A DNA stretch of 64,000 nucleotides from Phyllobacterium trifolii. Lineage in GTDB: Bacteria; Pseudomonadota; Alphaproteobacteria; Rhizobiales; Rhizobiaceae. Each line of letters opens with the position of its first letter. Position 1 is the first letter of the stretch. The position numbers were made by a program, and so were the translations under genes. The stretch covers positions 62,001 through 126,000 of the forward strand of contig NZ_JACHXN010000004.1 of assembly GCF_014192095.1 (NCBI RefSeq). The letters are read 5' to 3'. Below the pieces are notes generated by a model that saw only the letters and a program-made list of their open reading frames with translations, was not told the origin of the DNA and searched no databases. Positions 57,098-64,000 of this stretch are shown in pieces.

Positions 57098-57735
57098 GAA
57101 TAGAGCCTCTCATAGAGTGTCCGGATGATGCCCGCAGTTACGCCCCATATGAAGCGGTCACCGAATGGCATCGTATAGTAGAACCGTTCCTTCTCCTGCC
57201 ATATCCGACTTTCGCGACGATGATTGCCGGGATCCATCAGGAAAGACAAAGGCACCTCGAACACGTCGGCGACTTCAGCGGGGTTCGGTGTGAGTTCAAA
57301 TGGTGGATGGACCAGCCCTAGTACCGGCGTGATCGAATAGCCGGTCGTGGTCAAGTATCGAGGCAGCCGCCCGATGACCTCCACATGGCGACCCTCAAGC
57401 CCGATTTCCTCATGCGCCTCACGTAGCGCTGCTTTCTCCGGCTCGTAATCGTCTTCCGGATCAATCGCACCACCTGGAAAAGCTACCTGCCCCGAATGCT
57501 TGCGCATATTGGCGTTGCGCAGGGTGAGGAGCACGCTTGCCTCATCGCCACGATCCACAATTGGCACGAGGACAGCGGCGTCGCGCAGGGGATTTGCTGC
57601 GATAAGCGCATCGAGTTCAGGATTGAGCAAATGATCGCCGTGATCCTGATCCAAGGTCTCATTGCCCTTCAGCGCCACACGTTGTGAGAATGCCCGGGCG
57701 GAAAAACCCTCATGCAGCGATTTGGTCAGACTCAT
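57094..57735 (-). CDS. NUDIX hydrolase, CoA pyrophosphatase type
   Basis: A 213-residue pyrophosphohydrolase. The Nudix box GGAIDPEDDYEPEKAALREAHEEIGL (about 88-113; GX5EX7REUXEEXGU) is intact, preceded by LTLRNANMRKHSGQVAFPGGA, the UPF0035/CoA-type extra motif. Probably hydrolyses CoA or related nucleotides. Overlaps its upstream neighbour (ATGA) and the downstream cca (TTGA), so the three genes are translated together. Confidence 0.9.
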   Translation of the reverse strand: MSLTKSLHEGFSARAFSQRVALKGNETLDQDHGDHLLNPELDALIAANPLRDAAVLVPIVDRGDEASVLLTLRNANMRKHSGQVAFPGGAIDPEDDYEPEKAALREAHEEIGLEGRHVEVIGRLPRYLTTTGYSITPVLGLVHPPFELTPNPAEVADVFEVPLSFLMDPGNHRRESRIWQEKERFYYTMPFGDRFIWGVTAGIIRTLYERLYS

Positions 57736-58340
57736 CGGCTCAGCTTTTCCAGTTCACCCGACGGCATGATTGGGAACACACTTCCCTTTGATCGTACCGC
57801 GAACATAGGCTTTCCGTCGATGATGACTTCCTCTCCATAGCTGACCAGCTCATACATCACCGGCCGCGCCAGAAGCGCTTCGAGACGGCCTCGCACCAAG
57901 AGGTAAGGCTTTAGTCCACCGTTGACTTTATCGATAACAAACCGCAACGGATTGCCGGCGCTTACCTCGACGATATCACCAACATTTGTGCGTAGCGTCA
58001 TGACCCGCGCATCCCCTTCGCCTGCCACATCAAGTTCAACCGCCAGAAAAGGTGCATCCTCGACGCGGATCCCCACCTTTTCGACTGGTGTCACGAGATA
58101 GGTCCGTCCGTCGGCGTCCTTGCGCAGGACCGTGGAGAAAAGACGCACAAGCGGCTGTCGACCAATTGGAGTGCCCATATAGAACCAGGTACCATCGGCC
58201 TTGATCTCCATATCGAGATCACCGCAAAAATCGGGATTCCATTTGTCGACAGGTGGCAGGCCCCTGCCCGGTGCAGCGGCACGCGAGATCAGCGCTTCGA
58301 GCCCTGCTGTATCCCGTAGAGTGTCCTCTGATCCTGCCAT
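57732..58340 (-). CDS. DUF1285 domain-containing protein
   Basis: A 202-residue protein of the DUF1285 family, function unknown. Conserved blocks: PPVDKWNPDFCGDLDMEIKADGTWFYMGTPIGRQPLVRLFSTVLR (about 28-72) and TYLVTPVEKVGIRVEDAPFLAVEL, ending VFPIMPSGELEKL. Two upstream in-frame starts (58358 ATG, 58367 GTG) exist; 58340 is preferred because AAAGGCAGGCC lies at good spacing. Leads DUF1285-NUDIX-cca, an arrangement frequent in Hyphomicrobiales. Confidence 0.87.
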   Translation of the reverse strand: MAGSEDTLRDTAGLEALISRAAAPGRGLPPVDKWNPDFCGDLDMEIKADGTWFYMGTPIGRQPLVRLFSTVLRKDADGRTYLVTPVEKVGIRVEDAPFLAVELDVAGEGDARVMTLRTNVGDIVEVSAGNPLRFVIDKVNGGLKPYLLVRGRLEALLARPVMYELVSYGEEVIIDGKPMFAVRSKGSVFPIMPSGELEKLSR

Positions 58341-58477
58341 GGCCTGCCTTTTTTCCATATACGTCACGAAATAGTCAACGTTGGACCGCTTGTCAGCATG
58401 TCATAGTGACTTAGAGTCGTTTTACGCTAGAGTCATTTAAGAGAGACTCTGTGCAGATACCAGCGGTGAGGTGACCC

Positions 58478-59485
58478 ATGACCATGATTAAACCTGAGGT
58501 ACCATCCGATCCCAAGGCAATGATTGCCGAGGCTGAGAAAGCGCTGGCAGACATCTCACGGATAAAGACGGGCATCGGCACTGTCATCTTTGGACAGGAG
58601 AGTGTCATCGAACGAACCTTGGTGGCGCTGCTGGCAGGCGGACATGCACTTCTTGTCGGCGTCCCTGGCCTTGCCAAAACAAAGCTGGTGGAAACACTGG
58701 GGACTGTTCTCGGTCTTGACGACCGCCGCATTCAATTCACGCCGGACCTTATGCCTTCAGATATCCTGGGCTCTGAAGTCATGGAACAGGATGACAATGG
58801 CAAACGTTATTTTCGCTATGTCAGAGGCCCTATTTTCGCTCAATTGCTCATGGCGGACGAAATAAATCGCGCCTCACCTCGGACACAGTCGGCGCTCTTG
58901 CAGGCCATGCAGGAGTACCACGTTACGATTGCAGGCGAGCGGCACGATTTGCCACAACCGTTTCATGTATTGGCAACGCAGAACCCACTTGAACAGGAAG
59001 GGACCTATCCGCTACCGGAGGCGCAGCTCGATCGGTTTTTGATGCAGATCGATATTCTCTACCCGGAACTCGAGGCAGAACGCAGGGTGCTTCTGGAGAC
59101 CACCGGTATTTCAGATGTTAGAGCGGAAAAGACAATCGATGCGGAGCGCCTGCGCGACATGCAGCACCTTATCCGCCGGATGCCGGTACCGGAAGGTGTG
59201 GTCGATGCCATTCTCAAGCTCGTCCGTTCTGCTCGTCCGGGCGCAGACAACGACATTGCAAAAAAATTCATCTCCTGGGGCCCTGGTCCTCGCGCTAGCC
59301 AGGCCCTGATGCTCTGCGCTCGGGCACGCGCGCTCTATGATGGACGGCTCGCTCCGTCGGTAGACGACGTAAAGGCTCTTGCAGAACCAGTATTGCAGCA
59401 CCGGATGGCGTTGACATTTGCTGCGCGCGCCGACGGTATGAATGTACGCGATGTTATTGGCAACCTTACAAAAGTTGCTTTCTAA
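58478..59485 (+). CDS. MoxR-family AAA+ ATPase
   Basis: A 335-residue chaperone-type AAA+ ATPase. Walker A is GVPGLAKT (about 61-68), Walker B LLMADEINRASP, sensor 1 VLATQNPLEQEGTYPLPEAQLDRFLM, with a C-terminal lid. MoxR proteins load metals or cofactors onto vWA-domain partners, and here such partners follow directly. First gene of the moxR-DUF58-DUF4159 operon; the stop overlaps the DUF58 start by one base (TAATG). Confidence 0.93.
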   Translation: MTMIKPEVPSDPKAMIAEAEKALADISRIKTGIGTVIFGQESVIERTLVALLAGGHALLVGVPGLAKTKLVETLGTVLGLDDRRIQFTPDLMPSDILGSEVMEQDDNGKRYFRYVRGPIFAQLLMADEINRASPRTQSALLQAMQEYHVTIAGERHDLPQPFHVLATQNPLEQEGTYPLPEAQLDRFLMQIDILYPELEAERRVLLETTGISDVRAEKTIDAERLRDMQHLIRRMPVPEGVVDAILKLVRSARPGADNDIAKKFISWGPGPRASQALMLCARARALYDGRLAPSVDDVKALAEPVLQHRMALTFAARADGMNVRDVIGNLTKVAF

Positions 59486-60399
59486 TGGCAGCAATTGGCG
59501 CGCAGGTAACACGGGCTGACACAGGGGATGCGCTTGCGCGTGCCCGCCAGCGTGCCGCTCTGCTACCAGACCTACTCGTCGAAGCGCGTCGTATTCTCAA
59601 TACCGTCAACACCGGCTGGCATGGCCGGCGGAAAAGCGGCGTTGGCGAAACTTTCTGGCAATTTCGGCCCTACGCTCAGGGTGAGGCTATCTCCCGTATC
59701 GACTGGCGCCGCTCTGCCCGCGATGATCGTACTTATATCCGCGATCAGGAATGGGAAGCAGCTCATACGGTGTGGTTATGGGCCGATCCTTCGCCTTCCA
59801 TGCTCTACAAGTCCGAACAAGCCCACGTGTCGAAAGAATCGCGCGCGCTGGTCCTCGTTCTGGCACTGGACGAACTTTTATCACGCAGTGGTGAGCGGAT
59901 CGGCTTCCCTGGCGTGGCGGACCCTATATCCGCCCGAAACGGTGCGGAACGCCTCGCAACCCTACTCGCCCACACGACGAACCTGCCTGCCAAGCCTGAT
60001 CTGAGCAGAGTGCGGCGCTTTTCCGATGTAGTTCTCGTCAGTGATTTCCTAGAGCCCGTGGAAGATACGCTGGCCCTTCTTCAACAACTCGTTCAAGCTG
60101 GCGCCCGTGCGCACCTGATCGAGGTCTATGATCCAGCCGAAGAGGATTTTCCCTACAAGCGGCGCACCGAATTCGTTGATCCCGAAACCGGCGCGTCTCT
60201 AACATTCGGGCGTGCAGAGGATTACGCCGACGATTATCGCCGATTGTTCTATGCGCGCCGTGATGTCCTCAGCGATTTTTGCCGGCGGATTGGCTGGAGT
60301 TACACCACCAATCGTACCGATCGCCTTGCCTCCGACGCGCTCGTGTCGGTTCACATGAACATGACCGCCAATATTGGCTACGAGGGGAACGGCGCATGA
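59485..60399 (+). CDS. DUF58 family protein
   Basis: A 304-residue cytoplasmic protein with the DUF58 pattern: GWHGRRKSGVGETFWQFRPYAQGEAISRIDWRRSARDDRTYIRD, then a vWA-like fold with LWADPSPSM (a degenerate MIDAS D-x-S-x-S). Partner of MoxR in many genomes. Start overlaps moxR by one base, its end overlaps the next gene by ATGA. Envelope-stress or cofactor assembly roles are reported in other bacteria; here role unknown. Confidence 0.9.
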   Translation: MAAIGAQVTRADTGDALARARQRAALLPDLLVEARRILNTVNTGWHGRRKSGVGETFWQFRPYAQGEAISRIDWRRSARDDRTYIRDQEWEAAHTVWLWADPSPSMLYKSEQAHVSKESRALVLVLALDELLSRSGERIGFPGVADPISARNGAERLATLLAHTTNLPAKPDLSRVRRFSDVVLVSDFLEPVEDTLALLQQLVQAGARAHLIEVYDPAEEDFPYKRRTEFVDPETGASLTFGRAEDYADDYRRLFYARRDVLSDFCRRIGWSYTTNRTDRLASDALVSVHMNMTANIGYEGNGA

Positions 60400-63227
60400 A
60401 TGCACTCCCTTTGGCCTTTGGTGCGCCTGCCATCCTTGCCGGACTCATCGTTCTTCCAGTCATCTGGTGGCTTTTGCGGGTGACCCCTCCCCGTCCTGTC
60501 ACGGAAATATTCCCCCCGCTGAAAATCCTTGCTCAACTCCTGAAGAAGGAAGAGACACCCAACAAAAGCCCTTGGTGGTTGACGCTCCTGCGGCTGTTGC
60601 TCGCGGCGTTCGTTATTCTCGCACTGGCGGAACCTGTATGGAATCCCCGAGCTGAAACGCTGACAGGCAAGGACCCGGTTGCAATAGTCCTCGACAATGG
60701 CTGGTCGTCGAACGAGGAATGGAGTGCACGCAAGGATACAGCCGAGCGCCTGATTTCCGATGCGGAGAATTCCGGAGCGCTGATCTACATTTTGGGTACG
60801 GCCGAAAAAGCCAATACCGATATCGGACCATTCGATGCCAACGCCGCGCTAGAACGGCTCCGGGCTATGGCCGTGCGCCCAATCCCGGTTGACCGGCCGG
60901 CTGCGTTTGCGCGGTTAAAAACGGCGATTGCGAACGCTTCCGGCACGAGGCTTGCCTATCTCAACGATGGTGTCGACACGCCGCAGGCTGCGGAAGCAGT
61001 CAAGTCGCTCGAAGGTTCAGGTATCGCATCCATTATCTGGTACCAACCATCGATAACATCGCTGGTCGCTCTTCGTCAGGCCGTCAACAACGCGAATGGT
61101 CTGACTGTTCGTGCGGTACGGCCAAGCAATGATCGTGGGCAGAACGGAATTACCGTAGGCGCATTTGATGAGAAGGGCCGGCGTATTGCTGAAACCGGTT
61201 TGGTCTTTACGGCGGGCGAGAGCATAGGCGAAGCCGTCATCAACGCGCCTTACGAATTGCGCAATGACTTCCACACATTGCGGATTGACGGCGCTGCGCA
61301 GGCAGGGGCCACCTACCTCATCGATGACAACAACAAGCGAAGGCGCGTTGCGTTACTTTCCGGTTCTGACGCAGACCTTTCGCAGCCGCTGCTCTCGCCA
61401 CTTTACTATATATCGCGTGCGCTCGAACCGTTTGCCGATCTGTTGCGCCCTCGTAACCCGGAACTTGTGCGCGCCGTCCCCGAACTCCTCGAACAGAAGC
61501 CCTCGGTTTTCATCATGGCGGATATCGGCAAACTACCGCCGGAGACTGAGCAAACACTTTCAGATTGGGTCAATAAGGGCGGTACGCTGATCCGTTTTGC
61601 TGGACCGCGCCTCGCAGGTAACAGTGACCAGGATCCATTGCTGCCCGTTACCTTGCGTAAAGGCGAGCGGTCCCTCGGCGGCACGTTATCATGGAAGGAA
61701 TCGCAACCTGTTGCGGCCTTCCCGGAGAACGGGCCCTTCGCCGGCTTGCCAACTCCGCAAGATGTGACCGTGACGCGGCAGGTTCTGGCGGAGCCATCTT
61801 CCGACTTGTACGACAAGAGCTGGGCCAATCTGGCAGATGGTACGCCGCTCGTAACCGGCGAGACACGTGCGCGCGGTCAGCTCGTACTGTTCCACGTAAC
61901 ACCTGAAGCCACATGGTCAAACCTGCCGATCAGCGGCAGTTTTGTAGATATGCTGCACCGTCTCGTCTCATTGTCCAACGCGGCCGGACCATTGGCGAAC
62001 GATAATGGCGCGAGTGGCTCGCGTGTCCTTCCACCCTATCTGACTTTGAATGCCGAAGGTTCGCTAGTCCCACCCAACGGCGACACCAGACCGCTCCTAA
62101 TCGCGACTGGTGCTAGCCCACAGGTGAGTTTCGATAATCCTCCTGGCTTCTACGGCGTTGAGGATGCCATGACGGCCCTCAACCTTTTCAAGCCTGACGG
62201 CGAAATCAAGCCGCTGATTCGACCCGACCTAGCATTTCCGGTAACGACAGCACGCTACGCCGTGGACGAATCCTTGCCACTGCGTGGACCGCTCTTGGCA
62301 ATTGCAGCACTGTTACTGGCACTGGATGCCATTGCCGTACTTTGGCTCGGCGGCCATCTGCGTCGCCGTTATCGTACGGCTGCGGCAGCATCGCTGGCCA
62401 TCCTCCTGTTACCGGCCATACTTGCCCTTGGCCCTACTCCCGCGTCTGCCCAGCAGAACGACAGCAAGCCCGGTGACCAAGCGATTCTCGAGGCCGTCAA
62501 TGCCACGCATCTCGCCTACGTTATAACTGGTGATGGTGCTGTGGACGATGTCAGCAAGGCGGGTCTGCTTGGCCTGTCGAAAGCTCTCTCCGACAGCACA
62601 GCTCTCGAGCCTGGTGAACCAATCGGCGTCAATCCTGCGACTGATGAACTCGCCTTCTATCCTTTGATCTATTGGCCTGTTGATGCTGCGGCAAAAATGC
62701 CGGCGCCAGAGGCGATCGCCAAGATCGATGCCTATATGCAACAGGGCGGAACGGTGTTGTTCGACACCCGCGATCAGGATGCGGCCGCGATCAATTTTGA
62801 CAACTCGACAACGCCCGCCAATCAGAGGTTGCGTGACATTCTTGCCGGCCTCAACATACCACCGCTCGAGCCAGTACCGAGCGATCACGTGTTGACCAAA
62901 TCCTTTTACATTCTGCAGGATTTCCCTGGCCGCTATCGCGGTAGTCCCCTGTGGGTGCAGGCTTCACTCTCGACCGAGACCCGCTCCGACCGGCCTGTGC
63001 GGGCAGGAGACGGTGTCACGCCCATCATGATAACCGGCAATGATTTTGCAGGCGCCTGGGCGACGAATGCCGAAGGATCTCCACTCTACCCGACGATCCC
63101 CAACGATCCGATGCAACGCGTTTACGCCTACCGCGCCGGTATCAACATTGTCATGTATATGCTGACCGGAAATTACAAATCCGATCAGGTGCATGTGCCT
63201 GACCTTTTGCAGCGGTTGGGGAATTAG
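60396..63227 (+). CDS. BatA/DUF4159-type membrane protein
   Basis: A 943-residue inner-membrane protein. The N-terminal double-transmembrane segment (AILAGLIVLPVIWWLLRVTPP and WWLTLLRLLLAAFVILALAEPVW) matches the aerotolerance BatA-type domain; a vWA-like region follows (AIVLDNGWSSNEEWSARKDTAERL). A third membrane segment pair (about 635-685) ends with PASAQQN, and the C-terminus is a DUF4159 domain (ELAFYPLIYWPVDAAA, GGTVLFDTRDQ, DHVLTKSFYILQDFPGRY). ATG at 60396 sits in the DUF58 stop. Confidence 0.88.
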   Translation: MNALPLAFGAPAILAGLIVLPVIWWLLRVTPPRPVTEIFPPLKILAQLLKKEETPNKSPWWLTLLRLLLAAFVILALAEPVWNPRAETLTGKDPVAIVLDNGWSSNEEWSARKDTAERLISDAENSGALIYILGTAEKANTDIGPFDANAALERLRAMAVRPIPVDRPAAFARLKTAIANASGTRLAYLNDGVDTPQAAEAVKSLEGSGIASIIWYQPSITSLVALRQAVNNANGLTVRAVRPSNDRGQNGITVGAFDEKGRRIAETGLVFTAGESIGEAVINAPYELRNDFHTLRIDGAAQAGATYLIDDNNKRRRVALLSGSDADLSQPLLSPLYYISRALEPFADLLRPRNPELVRAVPELLEQKPSVFIMADIGKLPPETEQTLSDWVNKGGTLIRFAGPRLAGNSDQDPLLPVTLRKGERSLGGTLSWKESQPVAAFPENGPFAGLPTPQDVTVTRQVLAEPSSDLYDKSWANLADGTPLVTGETRARGQLVLFHVTPEATWSNLPISGSFVDMLHRLVSLSNAAGPLANDNGASGSRVLPPYLTLNAEGSLVPPNGDTRPLLIATGASPQVSFDNPPGFYGVEDAMTALNLFKPDGEIKPLIRPDLAFPVTTARYAVDESLPLRGPLLAIAALLLALDAIAVLWLGGHLRRRYRTAAAASLAILLLPAILALGPTPASAQQNDSKPGDQAILEAVNATHLAYVITGDGAVDDVSKAGLLGLSKALSDSTALEPGEPIGVNPATDELAFYPLIYWPVDAAAKMPAPEAIAKIDAYMQQGGTVLFDTRDQDAAAINFDNSTTPANQRLRDILAGLNIPPLEPVPSDHVLTKSFYILQDFPGRYRGSPLWVQASLSTETRSDRPVRAGDGVTPIMITGNDFAGAWATNAEGSPLYPTIPNDPMQRVYAYRAGINIVMYMLTGNYKSDQVHVPDLLQRLGN

Positions 63228-63230
63228 GTC

Positions 63231-64000
63231 ATGTATCTGTCATTGGATTTCCAGCCGCTTGTTTCAAACACGCTTCTCGCGCTTTTGCTGGTACCGCTGT
63301 TCATTCTTACGCTGGCCGGAATCTATTTTCGCCAACGCGGCAGCCTGATCCGGCTGTTGGCCGTTGCAGCATTTGCCATGGCACTCTTCAATCCGATTGT
63401 CGTGAATGAGGAACGCGAGCCGCTGAAAAGCGTCGTTGCAGTCGTCGCTGACCGCAGCCAGAGTCAGGATATCGGCAACCGCACCGCAGATACCGATGCA
63501 GCTTTGAAACAGGTTCAGGCAGAACTCGGCCGGCTACCCCAATTCGAGGTCAGGACGGTTGAAACTGGTCAAGCAACCGAAAATGATGACGCAACCTCAA
63601 CACGTTTGTTCCAGGCGCTGAATGGCATTTTCCGTGATGTGCCGCCGGCTCGTATCGGCGGCGCGATCATGATCACGGACGGCCAGATTCATGATATCCC
63701 GGCCAATATGGCCGGTCTTGGTTTCAATGCCCCGGTGCATGGGCTAATCACCGGCACGCCCGGCGAGATCGACCGCCGTATCCAATTTGTCCGTGCACCG
63801 CGTTTCGGCTTGACTGGCAAGCCGCAAGAAATGACATACAAGGTGACAGCGTCGGGCGAGCCGCAAGGCGGCCGCGCGCGTGTTAGCGTGCGCGTGAACG
63901 GTGACGAGGTGAGCAATCAGGATGCTATTATCGGTCAGGAAATGCCGCTGGAGGTCACGCTACCGCGAGCAGGCGTGAACATTGTCGAAATTGTCGTCGA
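63231..64000 (+). CDS. vWA-type membrane protein, right end cut
   Basis: The first 256 residues of a membrane protein with no stop before the window edge. Two N-terminal hydrophobic helices (TLLALLLVPLFILTLAGIYF and LLAVAAFAMALFNPIVV) lead to a domain with VVAVVADRSQSQD and GAIMITDGQIHD, a degenerate MIDAS-like fold. Four bases after the DUF4159 gene. In related operons this last gene is a large membrane protein of glutamine-amidotransferase-like fold, unknown role. Confidence 0.85.
   Translation, partial: MYLSLDFQPLVSNTLLALLLVPLFILTLAGIYFRQRGSLIRLLAVAAFAMALFNPIVVNEEREPLKSVVAVVADRSQSQDIGNRTADTDAALKQVQAELGRLPQFEVRTVETGQATENDDATSTRLFQALNGIFRDVPPARIGGAIMITDGQIHDIPANMAGLGFNAPVHGLITGTPGEIDRRIQFVRAPRFGLTGKPQEMTYKVTASGEPQGGRARVSVRVNGDEVSNQDAIIGQEMPLEVTLPRAGVNIVEIVV

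Noticed and set aside
58405-58450. TAGAGTC direct repeats upstream of moxR as operator
   Set aside because: The seven-base repeats are short, imperfectly arranged, and no regulator is linked; too weak to call.

Overview
The window is an ordinary stretch of alphaproteobacterial chromosome. Its gene content (lsrB next to trxB, lpsB behind greA, BA14K protein, long-form UvrB, DUF1285 and DUF1059 proteins, petP/petR, MidA, PgeF, a MoxR-DUF58-DUF4159 operon) points to the Hyphomicrobiales, most probably the Brucellaceae/Phyllobacteriaceae. That placement is from recalled family and neighbourhood patterns; no search was run. I saw no phage, transposon, CRISPR array, rRNA or tRNA gene.

Layout. 1-5.9 kb: a truncated gene at the left edge, a cold-shock gene, a GST, aspartate aminotransferase, then lsrB/vtlR and trxB (minus) facing an Lrp regulator (plus). 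The gap between aatA and lsrB holds an AbcR-type small RNA with its own promoter, a LysR-style dyad and a terminator. 5.9-8.2 kb: two LPS-core glycosyltransferases (one LpsB) and greA. 8.4-16.1 kb: a periplasmic PQQ sugar dehydrogenase, two small-molecule transporters, an extensin-like lipoprotein, LtrA, a VOC protein, a thioesterase, an enolase-superfamily enzyme and a SemiSWEET. 16.2-25.5 kb: an orphan HNH nuclease, uvrB, a TetR/MFS divergent pair, a HerA-like ATPase, a HAD phosphatase and a lytic transglycosylase. 25.8-29 kb: second cold-shock gene, BA14K protein, an MBL hydrolase, a glycine-zipper protein and ilvE. 29.2-31.9 kb: petP, petR and an EnvZ-like kinase. 31.9-37.1 kb: an RHH regulator, a VOC protein, a two-gene gluconate-dehydrogenase-like GMC oxidoreductase, CsaA, YbjN, a 57-aa protein and UbiK. 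37.3-42 kb: lgt-midA-pgeF-M24 peptidase, then a lipoprotein. 42.1-46.7 kb: prs, then rplY-pth-ychF-maoC-maoC. 46.7-50.1 kb: apt and petABC (cytochrome bc1). 50.4-64 kb: an MsbA-like exporter, trmL, a LivK-like binding protein, hemF, a DUF1059 protein, the DUF1285-NUDIX-CCA operon, and a moxR-DUF58-DUF4159 operon cut by the right edge.

The most informative points are regulatory: the AbcR-like RNA beside its expected activator, with a possible target (livK) in the same window; several perfect or near-perfect inverted repeats next to regulators or at gene starts; and a structured leader before rplY. I found no clear sign of a wholly undescribed multi-gene system; the best candidates for new biology are the unexplained dyads, the glycine-zipper protein and the MoxR/DUF4159 envelope operon. 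Start codons were re-chosen from ribosome-binding sites in many genes; several use GTG or TTG and some overlap the upstream stop codon.
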